56,234 bases of DNA, taken from Emiliania huxleyi CCMP1516. Taxonomy: Eukaryota; Haptophyta; Isochrysidales; Noelaerhabdaceae. This document shows, piece after piece, positions 11,701 through 25,662 of this stretch. A program made the translations under genes and the position numbers. The stretch spans positions 3,955 to 60,188 of the forward strand of contig NW_005200861.1 of assembly GCF_000372725.1 (NCBI RefSeq), read 5' to 3'. The stretch's first letter is position 1. Every line of letters starts with the position of its first letter. Under the pieces are notes generated by a model. That model was not told the origin of the DNA. It saw only the letters and a program-made list of their open reading frames with translations, and did no database searches.

Positions 11701-14700
11701 ATGGCGCAGCCATCCGGCTCTGGCCTTGACGGGCAGGACGACCCAGCCGCGTGGATCCGCGGCCTCGGTATCGAGGCGCTCCTCCTCGAGGCGCTGACCT
11801 CGCACGATCGGGAGTGCGGGCTGGCGGGCATCGCAAAGGCCGGCCCGTCGGCGGCCCGCGAGGCAGTCGCCGCCCTCGGCATAGCGGACCTGATCGCCAA
11901 GGCCGTCGACGCTCTTCCTCCTGCGCCGCTCGCCGAGACCGTTTCCTCGCCGCCTCCGCTCTTCCCGACTCTGTCCTGCTCCTTCTCGGACGTCGCAAGC
12001 GAGCAGGCGACGGCCGGCGGCGGGCCCTTTCGCGACGTGACTCGCGGCGTGGCGGCCCGGACACCGCTCACAATCAACGCCCGCTCTGCCGAGTCGTTTG
12101 AGACGGAGCTCTTCGTGGGCCGCTGCCTGCTGCTGCTGCGGCCGGCGCGGCGCGAGGAGGACGTCTTCTACTCGGAGCGGCTGTTTGACGGGCGCAGCCG
12201 CGGGCTTGAGATGCAGGTGCAGGGCCGCTTCAAGCGCCGCCCGAGCGGCACCGTCTACCTCGGCGGCGAGGTGACCGAGCGGATGCAGCTCGGCCTCGTG
12301 ACGCGCGGCCCTCTCTGCAAGCGCTCCCCGCCCGCGGGGCCTCCCCTGCACCTTGTCGAGTGTGCTCGGTGGATAGGCGCGGCCTCTCCAAGCTCATCCT
12401 GCAGCTGCTCGTCAAGTTCAACCCGCCCGGGATGCACTACTCCTTCGGCGACCGCGAGGGCCGCATGCTGCCGCACATCGTCCTCCCGCTCTGGCGCGCC
12501 GTCGACCGGCTCGTCGCCTCGCCGCCCGGCACGGCGCCGCCCGAGCTCGGCAGCACCGCTCACCGCTCAGCCGGAGGCGTCCCGTGGGCGGAGCACTGCC
12601 GGCACCCTCCTCGGATGCCTTCCTGTAGGCGTCCCGCTGGACGAGTCGGAGGCGGCGCGAAGCGCGCGCAAGGGCGGCGCGTCGCTCGGCGAGTGGGACC
12701 CGTCCTTCACCTACTCCTTCTCCTTCAACACGGGCTACATCGACCTGCCGCACTGGAAGCTGCACCGGCTGCCGATGCGCGACGTCTACCTCTCCTCCTT
12801 CTGGAGCGACTCGGACCTGCGGCTGGTCGTGTACGAGGACGCGCCGGGCGGCGGCCACGCGTGGCGCGCAAACAGGTACGCGCTCTGCGTCCGGATCACG
12901 CACTCGCCCGCGGGCGGCGGCGGCAGCAGGCGGCAGTCGTCCTCCCGGCGGCTGGCGGCCGCGGCCGCGGCGAGGGCGTCGGAGAACGACGTTGGCGACG
13001 AGGCGGACGGCGAGGGAGGCGAGGGGAACTCCGCCGCCCTCGCCGCGTCCTCCGCTGCTCTCGCCGCGGCCGGCGCGGCGACGCTCGGTGTGACGCTGCC
13101 GCACGCCGAGCCAGCCTCGTCGGCGGCCGACTCGGCGGCCGACTCGCCGCTGCCGGTCACTCCCGACGCGGTTTCGGACGAGGACTCGTCGGAGGAGGGC
13201 GAGCCGCCCGCCGACCCGCTGGCTGAAGATGTCACAGGAGAGCCTTCCTCCGAAGCCGCGGCGGCGGCAGCGCAAGGCGACATCGGGGCGGCGGGCGGCG
13301 TGGCCCCCTCGGCGGCGCTCGCCGCCCTCGCCTCCGCCTCCATCCCGGCGCGCCTCGTCTCGCGAGACGGGCGCGGCCGGCCGAAGAAGAGCTACCTCGT
13401 CGTCGCCGCGGGCAAGACGCACGTCCGCAGCTCCGGCGCCATCAAGGCGGCGGTGCGCGCAGGCCGGCGGGGCCGTCCCGCGCCAGCCTTGGGGCGGGAC
13501 GGCGACGACTCGGACGAGGGCGGCGGCGCGGGCGACGGCGAGGGGAGCGGCCCCTCGGCGCGCCTCAGCACCGCGGAGCGGAAGCGCCGCGCCGCAGAGC
13601 GCCGCGTGCGGAGCACCTTTGCCGCGCCGCCGCCGCCGTCGACGCGAGCGGGCGCCGCACTCGCCGCGTCTGCCGCCGCGCTGCTGCGGCGCAGCGAAGG
13701 GGACGCGGCGTTCCTGGCGCCCGGCCGCGGCGGCCGAAAGGCGGCGGCGGCGGCGGCGGACGGCGCGGTTTGCATAAGTGGCAGCGTCGCTTTTGGGGAA
13801 TGCGAGGGCTGCTTTGTCGAGATGGGCGCCGTGCTCACAACTCGCGCGCTGTACTTGTCCGAGGCGAACGTGGGCAGCGGCGGTGCAAGTCTCGTGCTGG
13901 CGCTCCCCGCCCTTCTCTGCGCCAGCCGGATGGACCCTTCCCTCTCCCCCTTCCCCGACCGGCCTCTTCTCCTCGTCGCCACCGTCGCCCGCCAGTACTG
14001 CCTCCTTCTCCACTCCTCGCTCGTCGCCGACCAGTGGCTCGCCGCCCTCCGCAACCTGCGGGTGCCCGTCGATGATGGCGACGGCGGCGACGGCGCCACG
14101 GCCGCGCCCGCCGCTGGCAGCGGCCCCGCCGCCGGTGGCGCTCCCGCGGCGGCCGCGGCGAGCGACGAGCCCTCGCTCTCTCTGCAGCAGTTTGGCTTCC
14201 GGCCGAGCATCTTCACGCGCAAGGGCGGCCGGCTGGTGCTCAACGGCCGGCGGCTCCTCTTCCAGCCGGAGCTCGCCGCCGCCTCGCGCCTCGACGCGTG
14301 CGAGTGCGCCGCGCGCGCGCTGCGGCTCGCGCTGGCGCTCGACGAGGCGGAGCCTCTCTCGTCGCCGAGGCTGGTTGCCTTTCTGGACGCCGCCTCCTCG
14401 CTCAAGGCTGTGCGGCTCGACGGGCTCGACGAGGAGCAGAAGCTCGCCTTCTTCCTCAACGTCTACCACACCATGATCCAGCACGCGTACTCGCTGCTCG
14501 GCCCGCCCTCCTCGCTGCTCAAGGCGATCTCCTTCTTCAACACCATCGCCTACCAGGTCGGCGGCGACGTCTTCACCCTCGCGGAGCTCGAGCACAACGT
14601 GCTGCGCGCGCCCTCGTGCCGCCCAAAGTCCTTCTTCTCCAAGTGGGTCCTCCCAAAGTCGAGCTACAGCTTCGCCCTCACCACCGCCGACTACCGCCTC

Positions 14701-15132
14701 AACTTTGCCCTCTCCTGCGGCTCCGCCTCGGGGCTCGCCACGGTGCCCGTCTACCAGCCCGCACTCCTCGGCGCGCAGCTCGACGCCGTCGCGAGCGCCT
14801 TCCTCGCTCGCACCGTCGCCGTCTCCTGCCGCAGCGGCGGCGGTGGCGGCGGCGGCGATGCGGCAGTGGCGCTCACACTGCCCAAGTTGTTCCAGTGGTA
14901 CGCCAGGGACTTTGGGAGCGGAAAGCACGCGATGGAGGGCGCGGCGGTTGCGATGGAGTTCTTGCGCGGCCCCGAGCGCGAGCTGCTGCGCTCGCGGCTT
15001 GCTCAGGAGCAAAAGCCTGACCTCGAGATTCGGTACGCGCCCTTCTCCTTTGCTTGCTCGCGCCTGATCGAGCTCGAGGTCGGTCGTGAGAGCTCTGGTC
15101 GGCGGATCAGCGGCGGCGGCCCGGGCGGGTGA
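11701..15132 (+). CDS. DUF1769-PH-like-DUF547 fusion protein
   Basis: Exons 11701-12302, 12377-12576 and 12629-15132 give 1101 residues. Residues about 125-400 match DUF1769: FETELFVGRCLLLLRP, QVQGRFKRRPSGTVYLGGEV, FNPPGMHYSFGDREGRMLPH, FTYSFSFNTGYIDLPHWKL. A long Ala/Ser/acid-rich linker follows, then a region resembling a PH fold (FVEMGAVLTTRALYLSEAN ... YCLLLHSSLVADQWLAAL), and a C-terminal DUF547: QKLAFFLNVYHTMIQHAYSL, FALSCGSASG. DUF547 is of unknown biochemistry, and the fusion with DUF1769 is not one I know. Introns are 74 nt and 52 nt, both GC-AG with exon copies at their 5' ends. The ATG at 11701 begins MAQPSGSGLDG. The 397 bp before it are shared with the divergent exostosin gene. 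Confidence 0.85.
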   Translation: MAQPSGSGLDGQDDPAAWIRGLGIEALLLEALTSHDRECGLAGIAKAGPSAAREAVAALGIADLIAKAVDALPPAPLAETVSSPPPLFPTLSCSFSDVASEQATAGGGPFRDVTRGVAARTPLTINARSAESFETELFVGRCLLLLRPARREEDVFYSERLFDGRSRGLEMQVQGRFKRRPSGTVYLGGEVTERMQLGLVTRGPLCKRSPPAGPPLHLVECARWIGAASPSSSCSCSSSSTRPGCTTPSATARAACCRTSSSRSGAPSTGSSPRRPARRRPSSAAPLTAQPEASRGRSTAGTLLGCLPVGVPLDESEAARSARKGGASLGEWDPSFTYSFSFNTGYIDLPHWKLHRLPMRDVYLSSFWSDSDLRLVVYEDAPGGGHAWRANRYALCVRITHSPAGGGGSRRQSSSRRLAAAAAARASENDVGDEADGEGGEGNSAALAASSAALAAAGAATLGVTLPHAEPASSAADSAADSPLPVTPDAVSDEDSSEEGEPPADPLAEDVTGEPSSEAAAAAAQGDIGAAGGVAPSAALAALASASIPARLVSRDGRGRPKKSYLVVAAGKTHVRSSGAIKAAVRAGRRGRPAPALGRDGDDSDEGGGAGDGEGSGPSARLSTAERKRRAAERRVRSTFAAPPPPSTRAGAALAASAAALLRRSEGDAAFLAPGRGGRKAAAAAADGAVCISGSVAFGECEGCFVEMGAVLTTRALYLSEANVGSGGASLVLALPALLCASRMDPSLSPFPDRPLLLVATVARQYCLLLHSSLVADQWLAALRNLRVPVDDGDGGDGATAAPAAGSGPAAGGAPAAAAASDEPSLSLQQFGFRPSIFTRKGGRLVLNGRRLLFQPELAAASRLDACECAARALRLALALDEAEPLSSPRLVAFLDAASSLKAVRLDGLDEEQKLAFFLNVYHTMIQHAYSLLGPPSSLLKAISFFNTIAYQVGGDVFTLAELEHNVLRAPSCRPKSFFSKWVLPKSSYSFALTTADYRLNFALSCGSASGLATVPVYQPALLGAQLDAVASAFLARTVAVSCRSGGGGGGGDAAVALTLPKLFQWYARDFGSGKHAMEGAAVAMEFLRGPERELLRSRLAQEQKPDLEIRYAPFSFACSRLIELEVGRESSGRRISGGGPGG
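12577..12628 (+). other. 52-nt GC-AG intron, shortest seen
   Basis: Opens GCGTCCCGTGGGCGGAG; the next exon opens GCGTCCCGCTGGACGAG. Removal restores the DUF1769 frame (SAG-GVPLDE). The exon copy makes up nearly half of the intron. Confidence 0.85.
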
Positions 15133-15829
15133 GCCATCGGAGCGGGGGCAGTGACCGTTCATCAAAGACGCCGCGACAATATGTCCAATACCGCGGTCCG
15201 ATGTTGTTCCTGGTCATTCCCTCTCCAGACCGCCCATAAATCTCTGTCCACCTGTCGATATGCATTTACGCGAACGATTCTCTACTATTATAACAGTCAA
15301 TACAGTGGACAAAGGATACTCGCCGTGACGGCGCACGTTTGGCCCAGGTATCCCGAAATCCCGATGTGCGATGACCGATGTTGTCGCTCAACCGCCCCAC
15401 GCCACGCCGCTTGCGGCGGTCCTATTCCCAGCTCGCGAGGGAGTTTTGTTGTAAAATTCTAAAATTCTCTTACTGCCAGTGCGCGCCAGTCCCGTGCCGA
15501 GTGTGTGCGCGAGCGGTTGCCTTGCCGCAATATCCGGAAAATTTCTGAAAGCGAGAGTTTGCCGGGAAAATTCTTTTGCAAAGCCGCCACTTCTCAGACT
15601 TCCGACCAAGCCCGACCCCCAGTCGACTGTGGGTGCAATCGTCTTCCCGACCAGCCCGACCAGTCGACTGTGGGTGCAATCGTCACTCCTGTCGCCGCGC
15701 CGCTGTCCAGCGCATAGCTGCCTCACCGCGCCGCTGTCCAGGCGGCGACGGAGACGAGAGGCGACGGACTGAAGCGCCCGAGAAGCGCACGCCAAGCCCT
15801 GACGTCGGTCGCGGTGGCAACCCGAGAGC
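15133..15829. other. Intergenic with two pairs of direct repeats
   Basis: CAGTCGACTGTGGGTGCAAT occurs twice, near 15620 and 15660, and CGCGCCGCTGTCCAG twice, near 15697 and 15729. A GGGAAAATTCTTTTGCAAAG word at about 15563 belongs to the AATTCTTTT motif set found near several starts. No gene is recognised. Confidence 0.6.
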
Positions 15830-18210
15830 ATGGACGACGATGCGCTGCTCGAGGCCGCCCTGCTCGAGTCTGCAGCACTCCACCGCGAGGAGGCGATGCT
15901 GGCCGCTGCGATCGCCGAGTCGCAAGAGCTGCCGTCCGTCCCAGCGACACCGCCCACCACGCTCAGCCCACCATCCGTTCGCCGCAACACGAGGAACGCG
16001 CCAGCAGCAGTGCTCGACTCGTCCGCCGGTCGCACCATCCGCCCGGCCGCCTCGAACCCGGCCAGGCAGCGCCGCCTGCAGCAGCGGGAGCAGCAGCGGG
16101 AGCAGCAGTGTCGGCTCGCTCCCACGGCGGCGCCTCCCGAGTCGTCGGGCGCACCTCCAAAGCCGCCCGAGCGCGCGCCGCGCCCGAGGCTCACGGCTCC
16201 TCTCCACGGCCAGGAGCACCCATCCTGGAGGCTGCCCGAGCTGCTGCCGCCGGTGGCGAGGGCCACGCCTCCGCCCTCCGCTGCGCCGCCAGTCATCGTG
16301 TGGCTCCGGGCGGGCGACATGCGGCTGACCGACAACCCCGCCCTGCACGCGGCGGCGGAAAGCGGCAACCCGGTGATCCCTGTCTTCATCCAGCCGCCCC
16401 GGTGCGAGGAGGGCGGCTGGCCGCTGGCCGGTGCCGCCGCCTACTGGCTGCACCACTCCCTCGTCGCGCTGCAGCACTCGCTCTCCCGCCTCGGCTCCGC
16501 CGTCGTTGTCCGCCGCGCCGCCGACTGCGGCGGCTCCTCCGCCGCCGCGCTCGCCGCCCTCGCGGCAGAGAGCGGGTCGCGGCGCGTGTACTACAACGCC
16601 TCCTTCGAGCCGTGGCTGGTCCGCCGCGACGAGGCGCTCGAGCAGGAGCTGGCGAGCCAGGGCGTGCGCGCCAAGCGGTGCGCCGGCAACGTGCTCTACC
16701 ACCCCGAGGACGCGCGGCCGGACGAGCGCACCGCGGCGCACGGCTTCGGCTCGGTCGGCTTCTTCCTCGCCGCGGTGGCGACCCTGCCGCCGCCGCCGCC
16801 GCCCCTGCCGCCGCCCCGTCGCCTCAAGCCGCCCGCGGCCTGGCCGCACAGCCTCCCGCTCTCGGAGCTGGGCTACGGGCGGCTGCCGGTGCGACCGGAC
16901 GGGACGGTCGAGGACTGGGCGGCGGGCATCCGCAGGTCGTGGGCGGTCGGCGAGATCGGCGCGCAGCGGGCGCTCGAGGCGTTTGTGAGCGGCGGCATCC
17001 AGCGCTTCGAGGGCCGCGAGCGGTTCCGCGCCGACCAGGCAAACACAGCCGCAATCTCGCCGCATCTGCGCTTCGGAGAGCTCTCCGCTCGGGCGGTGCT
17101 GCACTCGGTGCGCGAGCGAGCGAGCGCGCCCACCTTTCTCCGCCGGCTCGCCTGGCGCGACCTGGCGTACTGGGCGCTCTGGCGCTTCCCCCACCTGCCC
17201 AGCCGCCCCTTCCGGCCGTGGTTCGAGGCGCAGGCGTGGAGCTCCGACCAGCCGGCGCTCGAGGCGTGGCAGGCGGGCGCCACGGGCTTCCCGCTGGTGG
17301 ACGCCGCGATGGCGCAGCTGTGGGCGACGGGCTGGATGCCAAACTACATGCGCCACGTCGTCGCCGGCTTCCTGGTCGAGTTCCTCAACCTCGACTGGAG
17401 GCGCGTCCTCCCTTGCCCTCCCTTGCCCCACCGCCGTGTGTGTGTGTGGAGAAGTTCAGCTTGCCTGTACCCAGGCACGGCCTCCGCTGGTTCGACTACA
17501 CGCTCGTCGACGCAGACACGGCCATCAACGCCTACATGTGGCAGAACGGGGGCCACTCGGGCATGGACCAGTGGAACTTTGTCATGCACCCCGTCTTTGC
17601 GGCAAAGTCGTGCGACCCGGAGGGCGACTACGTGCGCCGGTGGCTGCCGCAGCTGGCCGCGCTGCCGGTCGAGTACATCCACTGCCCGTGGGAGGCGCCG
17701 TTCGCCCTGCGCGCGGCTGCCGGCGTCGTGCTCGGCGGCAACTACCCGAAGCGGATTCTCGACGACCTGGAGGCGGCGCGGCGCGCCTCGCACGCGGCGG
17801 TGATGGCGGTGCGGCGAGGGCCGGCGAGGGGCCAGGTGCTCCCGAGCGGGCACGAGTGGCTGGCCCTCGACAACGGCGTGCGCGCCACGCTCATCACCCG
17901 CGAAGACTACCGCGAGGGCACCCTCTCGCGCGACGGCGAGCTCATCACCGGCGACAAGATCCGGACGCGGCAGTCGGCGGACGACAAATGGGACGCGCGG
18001 CGCCGCGAGCGCACCGACTTCTTGTCGCGGGCGCTGGGCGACGCGGCGCGCGAGCACCAGGCGGCGGCGAGGCGAGGCGGCGGCGGCGGTGGCGACGGCG
18101 TCTCGGACGCCCGCGGCCGTGGGAAGGGGCGCGGGAGGGGCCGCGCCGGCGGCCGCGGCGGCCGTTCGAACACCGCGGCCGTCATCCCGAGGCCCGCAGC
18201 TTGGGGGTAG
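15830..18210 (+). CDS. Cryptochrome/photolyase-family flavoprotein
   Basis: Two exons, 15830-17400 and 17475-18210, give 768 residues. After a 150-residue Gln/Pro-rich leader comes the photolyase alpha/beta domain (VIVWLRAGDMRLTDNPAL). The helical FAD domain carries ATGFPLVDAAMAQLWATGWM, YMRHVVAGFLVEFLNLDWR, WFDYTLVDADTAINAYMWQN, MHPV and YVRRWLPQLAALP. The family repairs UV photoproducts or senses blue light using FAD; conserved parts do not decide which. The C-terminal 170 residues are Gly/Arg-rich with RGRGKGRGRGR, suggesting nuclear or nucleic-acid binding and favouring a cryptochrome-like tail. The 74-nt intron is GC-AG; its start (GCGCGTCCTCC) resembles the exon start (GCACGGCCTCC). Confidence 0.88.
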
Positions 18211-18657
18211 GTAGGACACTGAGCACCGTACGGAATGTGTGTGTGACTGGGGCCCCCCCCCTTTTTTTTCCGTTTTTTTTTTTTCCCCCTTCTTCTCCAA
18301 AGGGGTTTGGGTTTTTTTTGGGCCCCCCCCCCCCCCCCCCCCCCCCCCGACTCACCCACACCACCACCACAAAGAAAAGCGCATCGATGTCGCTCCTCAC
18401 GACTCGTGAACATGGTCAGCAGTCCACCTGTGACACCGGGGTGTATATGTACGTGCATGTAGGTTTGTGTGTAGGTATATGTACGTGCGTGTATATGTGC
18501 GGACGTGAGCCACACCCCTTGCCACAAAACTCGTAAAAAAGCGCGCGAGGAGCGGTGCCGGTGGGCGGGACGGCGGACGATCTGCGACGATGTGTTGTGT
18601 GTGTTGTGTGTGTTGCGTGTGTGTGTGTGTTGCGTGTGCGTGTGTGTGTGTGTGTGT

Positions 18658-18726
<69 letters not shown>

Positions 18727-18923
18727 TGTGATGAGGAGGGGGGGAGGGTCGGTCAGCTGCGCAGAGTATGTGGGCCCGGCCTGATGCGCAGAGAGCGGAA
18801 ACTCCCGGGACGGGGCAGTTCCGCTCCAAGGTTGAGACGTAAAGCAGGGCGAACATCTGTCTTCACGGCGAACGCGGATCCTCGCACCGTCCTTCGGCCT
18901 TCGCCGACTCGCACATTCCTTTT
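18211..18923. repeat. Simple-sequence intergenic (poly-C, poly-T, GT microsatellite)
   Basis: A run of about 26 C lies at 18323-18348 after several T and C runs; such tracts are error-prone in sequencing. A long (GT)n tract with GCGT interruptions spans about 18594-18727. The presumed promoter of the dihydrolipoamide dehydrogenase gene lies after it, but no core motif is clear. Confidence 0.85.
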
Positions 18924-21548
<2,625 letters not shown>

Positions 21549-22165
21549 GCTGCTCCGTCTACACACTACCACAGCGTTCGAGCCAACACCGCGCACAGCC
21601 GGGCTGGCTGTGCGCGCGCCGAGGGAGGGAAAGAGAGGGGAGGTGGTGCGGGGAAGAGAGCCTCTATGCGCGATGCGATGTTGAGATGCACCATCCTTCT
21701 GCTTTCACCCGTGTGCGGGGCGCGCGCAGCGCAACCGCCCCCGCTCGCCCCCGCCCCCAGGGCCCCGGCCCCGCTGCTCGCACCCCCCTCTCTCGACACT
21801 ATAGTCGTCTATATACTTGATTGCGGGTCGAGGTGCTCAAGCTCACACTGTGCTCAAGCCTCAAGAAAGCGCAAAGAGCACAAAGCTCAAAACAGTCACA
21901 CACACAAAATTCAAAAACACCGTGTCTGGCGCGTGGCGCGTGGCGGTGTGTGCGGTGTCGTGCGTATTTCCGCGGCACGCGATTTTGCTCCCGCGCGCGG
22001 TTGAACGAATTCTCGCATAAACACAACAGTACGAGACGAGAACGACATTCGCGACGAGCGCGCAGCCCGCGGGCGGGAGACGGGGAGAGCATATCTCAAG
22101 AGCTCTCAAAGACATGTAGGTGGCCGCGCGCAAGCGTGGCAGCAGCAAATAGACAGTGGATGGCG
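21549..22165. other. Intergenic, convergent genes
   Basis: Lies between the 3' ends of the DLD gene and IspH. AC-rich and A-rich words occur around 21895-21920. No gene or strong repeat seen. Confidence 0.5.
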
Positions 22166-24222
22166 CTACTCCTCTCCGGAGAGCGACTTGAGCAGGACTA
22201 GCTGCTCGAGGCACTCCTGCACCACCGAGTCGGGCGTCGACGCGCCCGAGGTGACGCCGATCCGAGCCGGCCGGTCGAGCGGCAAAAAGTCGGTGGTGGT
22301 GACCACCTCGCCCTCGACGGTCCTGTGCGTGATGGTGCCGTCGGCGGCGATGCAGGACGCCTCGTTGATGTGGTAGCCCGTCATGCCCGCCGCGATTGGG
22401 ATCTCGAGCAGGTGCGCCGTGTTGGACGAGTCCCAGCCGCCGACCACGAGGACAAAGTCGAGCGCGGCGGCCGACTCGGGATCCGACATCTCGGTGATCG
22501 CGTCCTGCCGCACTTGCGTGGCGTCGCAGATCGTGTCGAAGGCGGCGAAGTTCTCGGCGGCGTGCTCCGGCCCGTACGCCTGGATCATCGCCTTCTCGAG
22601 GAGCTTGCCGATCGCCTGCCGACGGCGGGGCGGGGGGAGGGGGTGCGGGGCGGGGGTGCGGGGGGGTGCGGGGCGGGGGTGCGGGGCGGGGGTGCGGGGC
22701 CGGGGGTGCGGGGCGGGGGTGCTCGGCCGGGGCTGCGGAGCGAGGTTGCTGGGCCGGGCCTGCCGGGCGGGGGTTGCGCCGCGGGGCGTCCCGGGCCGGG
22801 TTTCCTGTTCCGGGGGGAAGGCCCACCCCGTTGGGGAAATATCGAAAGGCCAATCCTAAGGGGGCCGTCCTCGAGGGATTGGACCGCCCCCGCCTGCATT
22901 CTCCTTCTTGTACATCGTGGTCTGGTTCGCGACGCCAATCTTCTTCAGGTGCTTCTTCGGGTCGAACCTAAAGGCAGCCACCGCCGGCACACTCGTGCGC
23001 GGGGGGAGCCGCCTCTGCGAAAGGGCGGCGGCGGCGCCACCCCTCCGAGACGGCATTCTTGTACTTGTCGAGGAGCTCCTCGTCGGTGAGCGCGCCCTCC
23101 TCCCCCATGATGTAGGCTGCGATCTCGCGCGCCTCCTCGAGGTCCTTGATGATGATGTAGTGCTGCGCCATCGACGCCGTCGCGACCGACTCCTCGTGCG
23201 CCCACTTGCCGTGGATCACCTGTGTGGGGGGGCGGAGGGGGCGGTAACGCGGAGAGGGGCGAGGGGCCCACCCTCCGCGCGCGCGGCACCGAAGTCATCT
23301 GCTTCTGCGCGTGCTTGTCCACCGTCGTCCACACCTGCGGCTCGAAGGGCGGAGGAGCGGGCTGGAGGGCCGTCCCGCGGCGGAGGGCGCCTCGGGGCCT
23401 CTCGCCTTTGAGACCCACGGGCAAGTGGTGTCGACCACGGTCACGCCCCGCTGGTCGAGCATCTGCATCTCCTCGAGCGAGGCGCCTACCGACCGCCCAC
23501 GCGAGGTGAGCGAGGGAGGCGCCGCCGGGCCGCCGGGGCGGCTGCGAGGGCCACCAAACGCGGGCAGGATGACCACGTCCCCGTCCTCAATGTCGCCAAA
23601 GCGCTTCCCCTCCTCGGTCTGCTCGATGAAGTTGATGTCCATGTCCTGGGCGGGAGGTGCGGCCGCGTGAGCGCCCTCTCTCGCCCACCACCCGGCACCC
23701 CCGCCCTATCCCGCCGGCGCCCGGGCGGCGGCGCGCCTTGAGCAGTCCGTTGACGCCGGGGTTGTGGATGAGCTCGTTGGTGATGTGCATCGGCCGGTCG
23801 GGGTACGCGTCGCGCGCCGCCCACGCGAGCTCGATCGAGCGCTCCACGCCCCAGCAGAAGCCGTACTCCTGCGCGAGCTGAAAGGTGATGGCGCGGCTGC
23901 CCTCCCCTTTGACCAGCTCGCGCGTGGTGCCCTCCTTCATCTGCTGGACGAGGTCCGAGGCGAAGGCCTGCGACATCTTCTCCGCCACGGCCGTGTGCGT
24001 CGATCGCTCGAACGGCGCGTTGCCGCGCTTGTACTTGTCCTGCGACATGATCCGCCGCCGCTCCGCGCGCTTGTCGAGCTCGCCCGGCCGCACCTTGTCG
24101 AGCTTGGTCACGCCGTCGGCGGCGAGCGCCGGCGGCGGCGAGCGCGGCGCGGCGCCCGCGCACCGCGGGGAGCCGACCTGCCAGCCGACGGCGGCAGCGA
24201 CGAGAGCCGCGAGAGCGCTCAT
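22166..24222 (-). CDS. ispH: 4-hydroxy-3-methylbut-2-enyl diphosphate reductase, plastid
   Basis: Seven exons (24222-23737, 23645-23555, 23485-23406, 23334-23290, 23219-23041, 22967-22898, 22615-22166) give 466 residues, the size of the plant/cyanobacterial form. It makes IPP and DMAPP from HMBPP, the last MEP-pathway step, in the plastid. The three iron-sulfur cysteines are present (YGFCWGVERS, VDTTCPWVSK, TICDATQVRQD), as are VIHGKWAHEESVATAS and the substrate motif GGWDSSNTAHL. The N-terminus, MSALAALVAAAVGWQVGS, is a hydrophobic signal peptide, consistent with import through the ER. Introns are mixed: 23736-23646, 23405-23335 and 22897-22616 are GC-AG; 23554-23486, 23289-23220 and 23040-22968 are GT-AG. 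The 282-nt last intron is a GGGGCGGGGGTGC minisatellite. CAAGAATTCTTTTGTGG lies about 15 nt before the ATG. Confidence 0.97.
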
Positions 24223-24980
24223 TGGGTGTGGAGCCACAAAAGAATTCTTGTGGGTGCCTCAAAGCCCTGATACAAGAAAACCCCTTTACGTGCCGTGCCG
24301 CGCCCTCACCGGAAACTCGAGCGAGCCCAAGCAGCGCCGGGACGCTCCTCTCCACCGTGATGCTCCTCGCCATCATCGTCACCACGACGTGGCTGCGGAC
24401 GGGCGTCGCCCACGACATCGTGCGCCCGCTCTCCAACGTCGCCGAGATCCCTGCCTCGCCTGCCAGGAGCGGCGTCAAGCTCCTCGCTGGGCAGGTGCGC
24501 GGGTAGAGCTCTCCACCTTCGTTTCCGTCGGATGAATTATGTGGAATCGTACCCCTCGGTGGTTCCAAACCTATTCAAAAATGGACGCTTACAGAAGTCG
24601 GCAAAAATTCAACCGACAACCGTCCCACAACAACATCGATTGCGAGAGAAGAGGAGTGACTCTTGCTCAAAGTGCACAAAGGGTGGCGCGATTTCGGTTG
24701 AAATTCGCATCACCACTCGCCGCCTCTCGCCGCCGATCGATGACGAAGAGGAAGACCGAAGAGAGATGGGCCCAGGTAGGAGGCTCCACGCCACCTTTGA
24801 CTCGCGTCGTGCCACCTGACTCTCGCCTGGAGAGGCCTCTTAGCCGAGGCACACGTGGCAATCGCCACGTGCGCCACCAGGGATTTCGGCCATTTTAGAG
24901 CCTTTTGCACAAAAATGCAGGTGGCTTTAGCCACTTGCTCCATGAGCAAAACAGTGCAAAAAGCACCTGGAGCAGATGGC
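24223..24980. other. Intergenic with direct repeats
   Basis: No convincing gene. GGCAAAACAGTGCAAAAAGC followed by ACCTGGAG occurs at about 25000-25027 and, with GAGCAAAACAGTGCAAAAAG, at about 24943-24970. An open frame on the + strand at about 24330-24506 contains a hydrophobic stretch (LLSTVMLLAIIVTTTW) but has no family match I recognise. Confidence 0.5.
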
Positions 24981-25570
24981 TTACGCCGCCTGTGGACATG
25001 GGCAAAACAGTGCAAAAAGCACCTGGAGTAGATCTGGAGTAGATTCCAAACGCCGCCTGTGGCCATGTGAGCGCTCGGGTGGCGCCAAGGGCTTCGGCCC
25101 CCTCCAAGCCACCTGCCCCGCCCCCCTCGCCACACGTGGACGAAGATGCCCAGCGGGAGCCCGGCCTCCCTGGCCGACGACTCTAACTCTCCCGAGGGCG
25201 AGGTTCGGGGAGGGGCCGCCCTCTCCAGCCCCGCCGCTTTCCGGACCCCCTGCGCCGCGATCTTGTCCGTCGCCCTCATTCGTGTCGCCCGCCTCGTCAG
25301 GCGCAGGTCCGGCCTCCGCCTCGCCCTCCTCGTCCAGGTCCATGCTCGAGAAGCTGCCTTGCGAGTCGGGCTGCCCAGACAGTGTATCCTGCGAGCTTGC
25401 CTCCTCCGGCTCTCCTCCGGCTGCCCAGAGTGACAGTGTATCCTGCGAGCTTGCCTCTCCTCCTCCCCGTCCACGTCCATGCTCGAGGGGCTCTCCTGCG
25501 AGTCTACAGGCTCCCCGAGCAGGGTTAGGGTTTTCGGCGTCGCCCGCCACCGCGCACCGCCCGCCGCCAT
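24981..25570 (-). CDS. Hypothetical acidic protein (low confidence)
   Basis: I do not recognise it. From the ATG at 25570 the frame reads MAAGGARWRATPKTLTLLGE then PVDSQ. A second frame ending at 24981 carries GSFSSMDLDEEGEAEAGPA and PDEAGDTNEGDGQD. The two join if an intron of roughly 130 nt around 25500-25370 is removed. That segment has the exon-copy architecture seen elsewhere: the intron side codes DSQESPSSMDVDGEEE and the exon side DSQGSFSSMDLDEEGE. Its body is two copies of a roughly 32-nt unit containing GGCAAGCTCGCAGGATACAC. The ATG overlaps a + strand ATG (CCATGG) opening a 35-codon frame, MEICCVWWTTKEEALADAAP..., just upstream of the duplicated MYB 5' region. The 3' part runs into the 24.9-25.05 kb repeats, so the stop may be wrong. 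Confidence 0.4.
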
Positions 25571-25662
25571 GGAGATCTGCTGCGTGTGGTGGACGACGAA
25601 GGAGGAGGCGCTCGCCGACGCCGCCCCGTCACCGTCCGGTCCGTGTTCAAAAAGAAAAGGGC

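Noticed and set aside
12418..15165. 915-codon - strand open frame
   Set aside because: Antisense shadow of the DUF1769/DUF547 gene; no recognisable motif.
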